From the NCBI GenBank assembly GCA_945787295.1, contig CALZHQ010000053.1:1-43996 (forward strand): a DNA stretch of 43,996 bases, in the 5' to 3' direction. A program made the position numbers and the translations under genes. Below, one piece after another: positions 32,972 to 41,499 of this stretch. The stretch is from an uncultured Desulfuromonadales bacterium. GTDB taxonomy: Bacteria; Desulfobacterota; Desulfuromonadia; Desulfuromonadales; Geopsychrobacteraceae. Each line of letters begins with the position of its first letter. The first letter of the stretch is position 1. The notes under the pieces were generated by a model, which saw nothing but the letters and a program-made list of their open reading frames with translations, ran no database searches and had not been told where the DNA came from.

Positions 32972-33670
32972 TTATTCAGGGAAAAGGCGCTTGAGCTGCT
33001 GCTTCAGGTAGAGCGCGGTTTTCGTCTCTGGCGAGCGGTGAATAAATTTCCGCAGGCTCGGCAGATCATCAAGATCTTCCCAACTGTCGAGCCGTGTCGC
33101 AGCAATGCCATAGTGCTCGATCCGCCGCAAGGTCTCACTCAGCACCTTATCGGTACTCCACTGAATCGCCTTGAACAGTTCCGGTCGATGGCTCGATTCG
33201 CCGATCAACACATAGCCACCGTCGGTTGCCGGAGCCAGCACCACTTCGGCTTGTTGCAGGGCGGTAAACGCCTGCCCGACCAGTGCTAAGGGCAGATCTG
33301 GAGCATCACTGCCGATCAGCACCGCCTGCCGATAGCCTTGCTGGAGGAAACCTTTTAATGAATCAGCCATCCGCGCCCCCAGATCAGCGCCCCGCTGTGC
33401 AACCAACGGGATGCCGGGAAAGGCCTGCTCGAACCAGCTCCGGTCACCGGCATAGCAGATGACCAGGGCGCACTTATTAAGGTGCTGCATCCTCTCGACC
33501 GTTTCCTGCAGTGAGCAGCGGTAGAGCTCTGCCGCTTCCGTCAAAGAGAGGGGAGGAGAAAGGCGGGTTTTACACTGACCAGCGATCGGCTGCTTGGCAT
33601 ATATGCCTAAAATGGCCTTTGTTGCGCTTTTTTGTGCCGGTTTGTCCACAGCTTCCACAGAGTTGTCCAC
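32972..33670 (-). CDS. TIGR04282/DUF2064-type glycosyltransferase-like protein
   Basis: A nucleotide-sugar-transferase-like protein of about 232 residues. The N-terminal block IYAKQPIAGQCKTRLSPPL, then VLIGSDAPDLPLALV and LAPATDGGYVLIG are characteristic of the DUF2064 family (GT-A fold, related to CofC/MobA-type nucleotidyltransferases). Members are often called arsenosugar glycosyltransferases by association, but the substrate here is unknown. It starts 8 nt after folE2, so it is probably cotranscribed. The start is uncertain: GTG codons occur at residues 1, 5 and 8 with no strong ribosome site, and the family motif begins near residue 20. Confidence 0.8.
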   Translation of the reverse strand: MDNSVEAVDKPAQKSATKAILGIYAKQPIAGQCKTRLSPPLSLTEAAELYRCSLQETVERMQHLNKCALVICYAGDRSWFEQAFPGIPLVAQRGADLGARMADSLKGFLQQGYRQAVLIGSDAPDLPLALVGQAFTALQQAEVVLAPATDGGYVLIGESSHRPELFKAIQWSTDKVLSETLRRIEHYGIAATRLDSWEDLDDLPSLRKFIHRSPETKTALYLKQQLKRLFPE

Positions 33671-33671
33671 A
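33642..33671. repeat. Pair of DnaA-box-like 9-mers
   Basis: TTGTCCACA occurs at 33642-33650 and 33663-33671, exactly 21 bp apart, with TTCCACAG between. Each differs from the DnaA box TTATCCACA at one base. They cover the start of the glycosyltransferase-like gene. No dnaA, dnaN or AT-rich unwinding element is near, so an origin is unlikely. Confidence 0.35.
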
Positions 33672-33678
33672 GTTGTTT

Positions 33679-34455
33679 TTACTTATGCCCTTCAACCATG
33701 GCATAGGCCGAGTGATTATGGATCGACTCAAAGTTCTCGCACTGAATCTTGAACCAGCCGATTTCCGGCACCGCGCGCAGCTTTTCGGTCACCGCCCGCA
33801 CCATATCCTCGACAAACATCGGATTGTCATAGGCCTGTTCAGTCACGGCTTTTTCATCTTCCCGCTTGAGCAACGAATAAACCTGGCAACTGGCACATTC
33901 CTCGACCCAGGCGATCAGATCTTCGAGCCAGATATGCTCGCTGTAGCGGATCTGCACCGTGACGATACTGCGCTGGTTATGGGCGCCTCGTTCGCTGATC
34001 TCCTTGGAGCAGGGGCAGAGTGAGGTAACCGGGATGCTCGCCTCGAGGACGAAATCGAATTCGCCGTCGAGGGTGCCGATCATCCGGCACTGGTATTCGA
34101 GCAAACTGCGCGCCCCGGAAACCGGTGCGGTCTTTTCGATAAAATAGGGAAAATCGAGCTCCAGATGGGCGCGGGTCGCTTCCAGCCGCTGCTTCATCTT
34201 GACCAGAATCGTCTCCATGTTGTCGACGCTGATTTCGCCGTGGTAGAGATTGAGCACCTCGATAAAGCGGCTCATGTGGGTGCCCTTGAACTGCTCCGGC
34301 AGGTCAACGTACATATTGACCCGGGCCACGGTGTGCTGCTGTTCGCGCTTTTTATCCTGCACCACGATCGGGTAACGGATATCCTTGACCCCGACCTTAT
34401 CGATCGCGATGTTGCGAGTGTCGGGGCTCTGCTGCATATCGGGCATCTTTGCCAT
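33679..34455 (-). CDS. folE2: GTP cyclohydrolase I type B (FolE2)
   Basis: A cytoplasmic zinc-independent GTP cyclohydrolase of 258 residues that makes dihydroneopterin triphosphate, the first intermediate of folate and of queuosine. The signature SLCPCSKEISERGAHNQRS is near residues 145-165, and a C-terminal NHSAYAM block is present. It sits 13 nt after queC, which supports a role in queuosine synthesis (folE2-queD-queE-queC pathway; queD and queE are not in the window). The ATG at 34455 is 6 nt after AGAGG; an adjacent ATG at 34458 and a TTG at 34461 are alternatives. Confidence 0.94.
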   Translation of the reverse strand: MAKMPDMQQSPDTRNIAIDKVGVKDIRYPIVVQDKKREQQHTVARVNMYVDLPEQFKGTHMSRFIEVLNLYHGEISVDNMETILVKMKQRLEATRAHLELDFPYFIEKTAPVSGARSLLEYQCRMIGTLDGEFDFVLEASIPVTSLCPCSKEISERGAHNQRSIVTVQIRYSEHIWLEDLIAWVEECASCQVYSLLKREDEKAVTEQAYDNPMFVEDMVRAVTEKLRAVPEIGWFKIQCENFESIHNHSAYAMVEGHK

Positions 34456-34468
34456 CATCAACCTCTAT

Positions 34469-35146
34469 TCAACTCTGCTGGTAAGCGACCGGGTCGCTGC
34501 ATCCGGCCTCAGCAAAACCCTTCAGCCGCAGCAGACAGGAATCGCAGAGGCCACAGGACAAACCTTCGGGGGTCGGATCGTAGCAGGAGTGGGTGAGACG
34601 GTAATCGACTCCCAGGGCCAGGCCCTGCTCGATGATCTGCGCCTTGCTCAGGTTGATCAACGGAGCGTGGATCCGGTACGGCTGCCCCTCGACCCCGGCC
34701 TTGGTCGCCAGGTTGGCCAGCTGCTGAAAGGCCTCGATAAACTCGGGCCGGCAATCGGGATAGCCGGAATAGTCGAGAGCGTTGACGCCGATGAAGATAT
34801 CGGCAGCGCCGAGCACTTCGGCCCAACCGAGGGCAAAAGACAAGAAGATGGTGTTGCGCGCCGGCACATAGGTGACCGGAATCTGATTCTCTTCAACCTT
34901 GCCCTTCGGCACCTCGATATCATCGGTCAGGGCGCTGCCGCCCATCTGCCGCAGGTTGACATCGATCACCATGTGTACTTTGGCACCGATCTGCGGGGCA
35001 TATTCACGGGCTTTTTCCAACTCGACGCTGTGCCGTTGACCGTAGGCAAAGCTCAAGGCATAGGGCTCAAAGCCCTGCTCACGGGCAATCGCCATGCAGG
35101 TAGTTGAATCGAGGCCACCACTGTAGAGGACCACAGCTTTCTTCAT
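34469..35146 (-). CDS. queC: QueC, 7-cyano-7-deazaguanine synthase
   Basis: An ATP-dependent enzyme of 225 residues that converts carboxy-deazaguanine to preQ0 in queuosine biosynthesis. The PP-loop [13 protein letters not shown] is at the N-terminus. The C-terminal zinc site [20 protein letters not shown] has the four cysteines. The start is set at 35146, 8 nt after GAGG; another ATG lies one codon upstream. The reading frame stays open to 35242, but the extra part has no family match and overlaps a structured leader. It is followed by folE2. Confidence 0.94.
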   Translation of the reverse strand: MKKAVVLYSGGLDSTTCMAIAREQGFEPYALSFAYGQRHSVELEKAREYAPQIGAKVHMVIDVNLRQMGGSALTDDIEVPKGKVEENQIPVTYVPARNTIFLSFALGWAEVLGAADIFIGVNALDYSGYPDCRPEFIEAFQQLANLATKAGVEGQPYRIHAPLINLSKAQIIEQGLALGVDYRLTHSCYDPTPEGLSCGLCDSCLLRLKGFAEAGCSDPVAYQQS

Positions 35147-35149
35147 CAT

Positions 35150-35292
35150 TGTTTCCTCGCTATATAAAAGATAGCCGTCAAGGCTCAAGGGCACCAAGTC
35201 CCCCCCTGGAACGTCCTTAGTGCCGCCGCAACCTGGTGGCAAGTTGCCTTTACTTTATTTTTCTCGAAGCTTAGGACGATTGCTTGCGAGCG
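35150..35292 (-). other. Leader of queC with a possible RNA stem
   Basis: In the 143 nt between pyk and queC, minus-strand GGCACTAAG (plus 35216-35224) can pair with CTTGGTGCC (plus 35190-35198) over 9 bp with one G-U pair. No terminator for pyk was found. I could not match a known preQ1 riboswitch class, so any regulatory role is speculative. Confidence 0.3.
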
Positions 35293-36753
35293 TCAAGCAC
35301 CCGGCTTGTGCACTTCGTAGAAATCGCCGGTGCCGAGGCGATGAACCTTGAGCAGGTTGGTTGTCCCGGGCGCCGAGATCGGGCTGCCCATGGTAATGAC
35401 CACCACGTCACCTCGCTGCAGCAGGCCCGATTCAAGCACCGCCTTTTCCACCGAAGTGATCTGCCCCTCCGTCGTGCCCTGAATATCGACCCGCAACGAA
35501 CGAACCCCGCCATAGAGCGCAAGCCGTCGCCGCACCATCTGTGACGGTGTGACCGCCAAAATCGGCAAACCCGGACGATACTTGGCGACCAAAGCCACAG
35601 TGCTCCCCGTCTGGGTAAACGCAAGGATGGCAACGGCACCGACATTCTTTGCCACTTGACAGGCGGCTTGACCGATCGCTTCCGGCAGATTCCGGTAACC
35701 GTTGACCGCCGGGACAATATCAAAACGGATGGCACGCAACTGTGGATCCTCTTCAACATCCCGCGCCACCCGATCCATCACTTCGACAGCGGCCACCGGA
35801 TAGAGTCCTGCTGCAGTCTCTCCTGAAAGCATGACGGCATCGGTGCCATCGAGGATAGCGTTGGCGACATCCGAGGTTTCCGCGCGGGTCGGGCGTGGAT
35901 TCTTGATCATACTTTCCAGCATCTGGGTGGCGGTGATAACCGGCTTTCCCTGCTGATTGCACTTGCGGATGATCATTTTTTGGATCAAAGGTACTTTTTC
36001 GGACGGAACCTCCACACCCAGATCGCCCCGAGCCACCATCACTCCATCGGTGGCTTCCAGAATAGCGTCAAAGTTTTCCACCGCTTCCGGCTTTTCGATT
36101 TTGGAAATGACCTTCAAGAAAGAATTTTGCTGGTAGATAATCTGTTTCAGCTCATCAACGTCAGCGGCACGACGCACAAAAGACAGAGCAACCCAGTCAA
36201 GCTCCTGATCGATACAAAACTGCAGGTCCCGCAAATCCTTCTCCGTCAGCGCCGGCGCTGAAACATCGACTCCCGGCAGGTTGATCCCTTTACGATTCTT
36301 CAGCAGCCCTCCGACGATGACGCGGCAGTGCACTTCGCCAGCAACCACCCGCAATACTTTCAGCTCCAGAAGTCCATCATCGAGCAGAATCTGATTTCCC
36401 GGAACCACATCCTGCGGCAGGGCCTGATAGATAGTCGGGATCAATCCGTCCGCACCTTCAACATCGGCGGTCGTAATCACCACGTCCTGCCCGGCCACCA
36501 GCTGCTGGCCGCCATCCTTCATCAGGCCGGTGCGGATTTTGGGCCCCTGCAGGTCGCCGAGAATCGACACGGCCCGCTGTTGCTGCTTGGACAACTGGCG
36601 AATTATGGAGATCCACTCCACCTTCTGCTGATGTTCACCGTGGGAAAAGTTGAGCCGGAACACATCGACACCGGCTTTGAGCAGTTGTTCCAGCTGTTCT
36701 TTATTTTCACAAGCCGGGCCAACAGTGGCGACGATCTTGGTACCTCGAACCAT
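35293..36753 (-). CDS. pyk: Pyruvate kinase
   Basis: A glycolytic enzyme of 486 residues that transfers phosphate from phosphoenolpyruvate to ADP. The N-terminus TKIVATVGPAC, the block VFRLNFSHGEHQ, the catalytic-lysine region VISKIEKPEAVENFD, the substrate region MVARGDLGVE, and TQMLESMIKNPRPTRAE with DGTDAVMLSGETAAG are all present, plus a C-terminal alpha/beta domain. AGGAGA precedes the ATG. It is the first gene of the minus-strand run that continues into queC, folE2 and tol. It is divergent from the PBP1A gene. Confidence 0.96.
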   Translation of the reverse strand: MVRGTKIVATVGPACENKEQLEQLLKAGVDVFRLNFSHGEHQQKVEWISIIRQLSKQQQRAVSILGDLQGPKIRTGLMKDGGQQLVAGQDVVITTADVEGADGLIPTIYQALPQDVVPGNQILLDDGLLELKVLRVVAGEVHCRVIVGGLLKNRKGINLPGVDVSAPALTEKDLRDLQFCIDQELDWVALSFVRRAADVDELKQIIYQQNSFLKVISKIEKPEAVENFDAILEATDGVMVARGDLGVEVPSEKVPLIQKMIIRKCNQQGKPVITATQMLESMIKNPRPTRAETSDVANAILDGTDAVMLSGETAAGLYPVAAVEVMDRVARDVEEDPQLRAIRFDIVPAVNGYRNLPEAIGQAACQVAKNVGAVAILAFTQTGSTVALVAKYRPGLPILAVTPSQMVRRRLALYGGVRSLRVDIQGTTEGQITSVEKAVLESGLLQRGDVVVITMGSPISAPGTTNLLKVHRLGTGDFYEVHKPGA

Positions 36754-36913
36754 GGCTGTTCTCCTAAATCAATTAACTGCATGTGAATAGCGCGGCAGCC
36801 TAAAACATCTTCAAACAAGTTACCAGCGATTATTTTAGGTGCAGATGTCTGCAGGCAGTTGCCCCTGTTCAGGTCGCCGTGTTATAAATTTCCCTTTACT
36901 TTGTCAGGACTTG

Positions 36914-39349
36914 ATGAGTTTGACAAATCATTCTGCGGAAAACAAGATGAAGCCTTTGCTTAAATATACCCTGTTGTGCCTGGTCGGTCTGCCACTGCTC
37001 GGCGCGGCCCTGCTGATCGGTGCCTACTTTTACGTTTCAGCGACCCTGCCGAAGGTGGAAACTCTCTCCGACTATCAGCCACCGCTGATCACCCGTATCT
37101 ACGCTGACGACGGCACCATCATCGCCGAATATTCGAAAGAGCGGCGGATTCTGGTGCCGTTCGAAAAGATGCCGAAAACCCTGGTGCAAGCCTTTGTCGC
37201 CGCCGAGGATTCGAGCTTCTTCAAACATCAGGGGATCGACTTTCAGTCGATCCTGCGGGCCGCGCTGAAAAATGTCAAAGCCGGCGGGATCGCCCAAGGT
37301 GGCAGCACCATCACCCAGCAGGTGGCTAAAAAGCTGCTGTTGACCTCCGAGCGGACTTTTACCCGTAAATTCAAGGAAGCGATTCTCGCCTGGCGGATGG
37401 AAAAGGCGCTGAGCAAAGAGGAAATCCTCTATCTCTACCTCAATCAGATCTACCTCGGCCACCGCGCTTACGGCGTTGAGGCGGCTTCGGAAAACTATTT
37501 TGATAAAAATGTCGAGCAGCTGACCCTGGCCGAAAGTGCCATCCTCGCCGGGCTGCCACAGGCTCCCAGCCGCTATTCCCCTTACCGGCACTATCAGCGG
37601 GCCATGGAACGGCAGAAATACGTGCTCGGCCGGATGGTCGCCGAGGGGTTCATCACTCAGGTGGAAGCTGATGCCGCAGCGGTCGAAGAGGTCGCCATCA
37701 AACCGCGCCTGAACAACCTGCTTGAAGTCACCGCTTACTTTAACGAACAGGTCCGCCGTTACCTGGAAGAGCGCTTCGGCAGCGACCTGCTGTACACCGG
37801 CGGCCTGCAGGTGGAGACCAGTATCAATTTGGCAATGCAAAAGGTTGCCCAGGACGCGGTTAAAGATAATCTGCGCGCTCATGACAAGCGCCAGGGCTTC
37901 CGGCCGGTCGAACAGGTCCTGGATGAAGCAGCCCAGCAGGAGTTTCTCAGCGAGCAGCTTAAAGTTTTGCAGGATGAGCCGCTGGAGAAAGGCAGTTTCA
38001 GCCAAGCGCTGGTCATCGGCCAAAAGAACGATCAGATCCGCTGCCGGATCGGCGATATCACCGGTAGCATTTCAATCAAAGAGAGCAAGTGGGCGGCACC
38101 GATCAGGGTCGTTGCCGCTGACGAGCTGCCGACCGGCAACAAGGGGGAAGGGAATGAAACCCGCTTGCCGCTCGGTTCGGTCATCGAAGTTAAAGTGGTC
38201 GATAACAGCAGCGAGCCGTGGCAGCTGAAGCTGGAGCAGCAGCCGCTGGCCCAGGGAGCGTTGATCGCCATCGATCCCTTCAGCGGCCAGATCAAGGCGA
38301 TGGTTGGCGGTTACGAGTTCAGTGACAGCCAGTTCAATCGCGCCACCCAGGCTAAGCGCCTACCCGGCTCGGCGATCAAGCCGATCATCTACGCTGCCGC
38401 CCTCGACAAGGGCTATACACCGGCCAGCGTCATCCTCGACACACCGCTGATTTACGAAAACGAAAAGATCGAAACCGGCGAGATGGAGGAATGGAAACCG
38501 CGCAATTACGAAGAAAAATTCTACGGACCGACCAGTTTCCGTCAAGCACTGGCCCATTCGCGTAATGTGGTAACGATCAAAATCCTGGAAGATATCGGCC
38601 TGAGCTACGCGGCCAACTATGCCAGCAAGCTGGGAATAGAAACGCCGATGCAGCGCGACCTGACTATGGGCCTCGGTTCGACGGCCGTGACCCCGCTGGA
38701 GATATTGACCTCATACACGGTCTTTGCCAATGGTGGGGTACTGGTCCCGCCGACCTATATCACCCGGATTCGGGACCGGGACGGCAGGATTCTGGAGTCG
38801 ATCGACCCGGCCGACTTTTCCACCGGCATGGCCGAAGATCAACGGCTGATCCGCAAACCACCGCGGCGGGTCATTTCACCGGAGACTGCTTATCTGATCA
38901 CCAACGTCATGGAAAGTGTCGTTCAGGAGGGAACCGGCTGGCGAGCGAAAGCCCTGGGTCGCCCATCTGCAGGGAAGACCGGCACCACCAATAATCTCAA
39001 GGATGCCTGGTACGTCGGTTATATTCAGCAATTGGCCTGTGTTTCCTGGGTTGGTTACGACCAGGAACGTCCCCTGGGGAAAAGTGAAACCGGCTCCAAG
39101 GCTGCGGCCCCCGCCTGGGTGAACTTTATGAAAGAGGCGATCAAACAATACCCGGCGGTCAATTTTCATGTTCCAGACAGCATTGAGTTCCATCCCGTCG
39201 ACCCGAAAAACGGTCTACTGCTGGCTGAAGACCATGAGCAAGCTTACTACGAAGCCTTCGCTCCGGGAACGGCGCCGACTCGACAAAGCCAGGAAGACAA
39301 ACTGAAGGCCCGCGATTTTTTCCGCCTTGACCTGGAAGAAACCCTTTAA
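36914..39349 (+). CDS. mrcA: Penicillin-binding protein 1A, bifunctional peptidoglycan synthase
   Basis: A class A PBP of 811 residues. A membrane segment near residues 17-40 is followed by a GT51 transglycosylase domain (FVAAEDSSFFKHQGI near 95; GGSTITQQVAKKLLL; LYLNQIYLG) and a transpeptidase domain with SAIK near residue 486, SRN, and KTGTT near 688. An OB-like domain lies between them (RCRIGDITGSI). The start at 36914 follows AGGA by 5-6 nt; 36947 (MKPLLK) is another possibility, while 36839 adds an unsupported tail. It polymerises and cross-links peptidoglycan on the periplasmic side. A terminator follows. Confidence 0.94.
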   Translation: MSLTNHSAENKMKPLLKYTLLCLVGLPLLGAALLIGAYFYVSATLPKVETLSDYQPPLITRIYADDGTIIAEYSKERRILVPFEKMPKTLVQAFVAAEDSSFFKHQGIDFQSILRAALKNVKAGGIAQGGSTITQQVAKKLLLTSERTFTRKFKEAILAWRMEKALSKEEILYLYLNQIYLGHRAYGVEAASENYFDKNVEQLTLAESAILAGLPQAPSRYSPYRHYQRAMERQKYVLGRMVAEGFITQVEADAAAVEEVAIKPRLNNLLEVTAYFNEQVRRYLEERFGSDLLYTGGLQVETSINLAMQKVAQDAVKDNLRAHDKRQGFRPVEQVLDEAAQQEFLSEQLKVLQDEPLEKGSFSQALVIGQKNDQIRCRIGDITGSISIKESKWAAPIRVVAADELPTGNKGEGNETRLPLGSVIEVKVVDNSSEPWQLKLEQQPLAQGALIAIDPFSGQIKAMVGGYEFSDSQFNRATQAKRLPGSAIKPIIYAAALDKGYTPASVILDTPLIYENEKIETGEMEEWKPRNYEEKFYGPTSFRQALAHSRNVVTIKILEDIGLSYAANYASKLGIETPMQRDLTMGLGSTAVTPLEILTSYTVFANGGVLVPPTYITRIRDRDGRILESIDPADFSTGMAEDQRLIRKPPRRVISPETAYLITNVMESVVQEGTGWRAKALGRPSAGKTGTTNNLKDAWYVGYIQQLACVSWVGYDQERPLGKSETGSKAAAPAWVNFMKEAIKQYPAVNFHVPDSIEFHPVDPKNGLLLAEDHEQAYYEAFAPGTAPTRQSQEDKLKARDFFRLDLEETL

Positions 39350-39360
39350 CCCCACGACCC

Positions 39361-39394
39361 AAAAAGGCAGCGATAAAATAATCGCTGCCTTTTT
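39361..39394 (+). terminator. Bidirectional intrinsic terminator
   Basis: AAAAAGGCAGCGAT and ATCGCTGCCTTTTT form a perfect 14-bp stem with loop AAAATA. It lies between mrcA and the convergent small gene at 39419 and suits both strands. Confidence 0.92.
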
Positions 39395-39418
39395 ATCTCT
39401 ACTTCATTCACGGCCAAA

Positions 39419-39697
39419 TCAGACCGCTTGTTCTCGCTCATTAACCGGCCGGCCATCGCGCATCACCCTGACCTTGAACATATGATTAAGCACCGTATCG
39501 ATCTGCTCCGGGGTCATCCAGCCATGGGAAAAGCAGATGGCTCCAATCACCCGATGCGGTCGCCCGGAAAGATCATCTTCGACCTGTTCGTCGAGCGCCT
39601 GCTTGAGCTGCGCGATATCAATAAACTTCAACTCAACAGCAATAGTGCCGAAGCGAGAGCAATAAGGCCCAGTATGTTTTCTGCTCTGACTCTTCAT
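39419..39697 (-). CDS. Small conserved-looking protein of unknown function
   Basis: A cytoplasmic protein of 92 residues. I do not recognise a named family. The segment FGTIAVELKFIDIAQLKQALDEQ followed by IGAICFSHGWMTPEQIDTVL looks like two repeats of a short helical motif (G-x-I-A/C-x5-I/M-x3-Q-L/I), like the repeats seen near GspE/MshE N-terminal domains. Start at 39697: GAGGG lies 5 nt upstream. It stands alone between a terminator and the GDPD gene. Confidence 0.65.
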   Translation of the reverse strand: MKSQSRKHTGPYCSRFGTIAVELKFIDIAQLKQALDEQVEDDLSGRPHRVIGAICFSHGWMTPEQIDTVLNHMFKVRVMRDGRPVNEREQAV

Positions 39698-39791
39698 ATC
39701 GACCCTCTTTTTTCTCCCCACAAACATGGGGCAACCTTTCCTGTTAATAAACAATCGGTGCTATGACGAAGCATCCGTGAAAAGACGTCCT

Positions 39792-40487
39792 TTATTGCTG
39801 ACTTAGCAGATCGGGAAAATCAGTAAAAACACCTGCTATCCCGCACCCCTTTAAACGCTTAAGTTCCTGTACATCGTTCACTGTATAGGCCAGAACTTTT
39901 CGCTTTTCGGCTCTTGCTTTAGCTACCAACTGGCTGTCAATACAGCTTTTTTCCAGATTCAACGACCAGACACCCAACTCTTCTGCCGACTGCCAAATCT
40001 GCTTATCTACTCTCTCTGCAACCAGAGCCAATGGAAGCTGCGGCAGCAAAGCCGACAAACTTCTTAGTTCTTTCTCATTCAATGATGATGCCAAGATTTT
40101 TTTAATCTTCGTCTGCCCCGACAAGAACCGCTGCTGCAACATTCTGGCGACCGGTTCACCGGTGCCGATCCCCTTCAACTCAATATTGACGTTTGCCCGG
40201 CCACGGGCCAGATCGAGAACCTCTGCCAGCAGCGGAACCTGCTCACCCTGGCCGGCATCGAGCTGCCTCAACACTGCTAAAGGTTGTTGCGCAACCAGGC
40301 CGTGACCGTTGGTGGTCCGCTCCAGCGACTCATCGTGAATCACCACCAGTTCGCCATCAGCGCTCAGCTGGACATCCAACTCCAGCCAGCAGGCGCCCAT
40401 CTCCAGAGCCTTGCGAAAGGCCAAAAGGGTATTTTCCGGAAATAACCCACTCGCCCCACGGTGAGCAATACAGATAAAATCAGTCAT
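39792..40487 (-). CDS. Glycerophosphodiester phosphodiesterase, UgpQ-like
   Basis: A cytoplasmic enzyme of 231 residues without signal peptide that splits glycerophosphodiesters into an alcohol and glycerol 3-phosphate. The motif IAHRGASGLFPENTLLAFRKAL contains the catalytic His and the metal ligands; LELDVQLSADGELVVIHDESLERTTNG follows. The C-terminal VLAYTVND and GVFTDFPDLL blocks are typical. A strong GAGGAGG site precedes the ATG. The gene appears to be monocistronic. Confidence 0.94.
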   Translation of the reverse strand: MTDFICIAHRGASGLFPENTLLAFRKALEMGACWLELDVQLSADGELVVIHDESLERTTNGHGLVAQQPLAVLRQLDAGQGEQVPLLAEVLDLARGRANVNIELKGIGTGEPVARMLQQRFLSGQTKIKKILASSLNEKELRSLSALLPQLPLALVAERVDKQIWQSAEELGVWSLNLEKSCIDSQLVAKARAEKRKVLAYTVNDVQELKRLKGCGIAGVFTDFPDLLSQQ

Positions 40488-40588
40488 AACACCTCCTCAA
40501 CCAGAACAAGTCATTCATGGGTGGCTTGTTCCCTCCGGTTCAAGGGCAGTATAGCACCGAATGGCCTATATCCAGGGACTCTGGCTTC

Positions 40589-41245
40589 CTAGGAAAGGGG
40601 GATGACATAAAACAGAATGGCGAAATAATGGCAAAGGCTGCCGGCCAGCACGAACAGGTGCCAGATGGCGTGATTGTATGGCAGCCGCTTCCAGGCATAA
40701 AAAATCACCCCGGCGCTGTAGGCCAGCCCGCCGAGCAGCAACAGCAGCAGCCCCCCCAGCTCAACGGCAGCCAACAGCGGCTTGAACGCCACCAGCACGA
40801 TCCAGCCCATCGCTAAATAGATCGCCGTCGATATCCCGGCAATCCTGCCGAGCATGGTGGTTTTAAGAATCACGCCGAGCAGCGCCAGCCCCCAGATGGT
40901 GCCGAACAGGGACCAGCCCCAAGGCCCACGCAGAGAAACAAGGGTAAAGGGGGTGTAGGTGCCGGCGATCAGTAAATAGATGGCGACATGATCGATCACC
41001 TTCAGCACCTGTTTCGCAGCCGGGTACGGAATGCTGTGATAAAGGGTCGACGCGGCGTAAGACAAAATCAGGGTCGCCCCGAATATGCTACAGGTGGTTA
41101 CGTGCCAGACATCGCCATGGACGCTGGCGAAGCCGACCAGAACCGCCAGACCGCTGATCGCCAGCAACATGCCGATTCCGTGCGTAATGCTGTTGGCGAT
41201 CTCCTCACGACAACTGTATTCGGATATTTGTTGCGACCTGTTCAT
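40589..41245 (-). CDS. trhA: Hemolysin III / TrhA family membrane protein
   Basis: A seven-segment membrane protein of 218 residues of the PAQR group. The N-terminal block EEIANSITHGIG, the SxxxH motif YHSI and the C-terminal HAIWHLFVLAGSLCHYFAI carry the conserved His, Asp and Ser residues that bind a metal. TrhA in E. coli affects membrane fluidity; the hemolysin name is historical and gives no evidence of toxin activity. GGAG precedes the ATG. It is divergent from the FRG-domain gene. Confidence 0.92.
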   Translation of the reverse strand: MNRSQQISEYSCREEIANSITHGIGMLLAISGLAVLVGFASVHGDVWHVTTCSIFGATLILSYAASTLYHSIPYPAAKQVLKVIDHVAIYLLIAGTYTPFTLVSLRGPWGWSLFGTIWGLALLGVILKTTMLGRIAGISTAIYLAMGWIVLVAFKPLLAAVELGGLLLLLLGGLAYSAGVIFYAWKRLPYNHAIWHLFVLAGSLCHYFAILFYVIPLS

Positions 41246-41449
41246 GGAGAGACTCCGGACTGAAACAATGGCAAAAAGTTCGTTTCAAAAACGGTAGCAC
41301 GGAGCAACAGAAACAGGGCAGGGGGAGAGCGGAGATATTACCAATCTTTTACCTGCCCGGCCGCCTCATATCTGCAACCTTGAACCATCAAACCTTCATG
41401 CTGAACACCAGAAACCAGCGACGGGAGGAACAAACCGTCCGAAGTCCGG

Positions 41450-41455
41450 TATAAT
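41450..41455 (+). promoter_or_regulatory. Candidate -10 box upstream of the FRG-domain gene
   Basis: A perfect TATAAT lies 44 nt before the start at 41500. The best -35 candidate, GGAACA at 17 nt spacing, matches only half of the consensus. Confidence 0.4.
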
Positions 41456-41499
41456 TTCGAAAGAAAACAACCTTGAGCCACCCCCTTCAGGAGAGAGGT

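Noticed and set aside
33642..33671. Replication origin
   Set aside because: Only two DnaA-like boxes, no AT-rich unwinding element and no dnaA, dnaN or gyrB nearby.
35150..35292. preQ1 riboswitch upstream of queC
   Set aside because: The short pseudoknot motif of preQ1-I and the conserved parts of preQ1-II were not found.
37037..38023. Minus-strand open frame of 328 codons opposite mrcA
   Set aside because: Antisense to the transglycosylase domain of PBP1A; no own motif.
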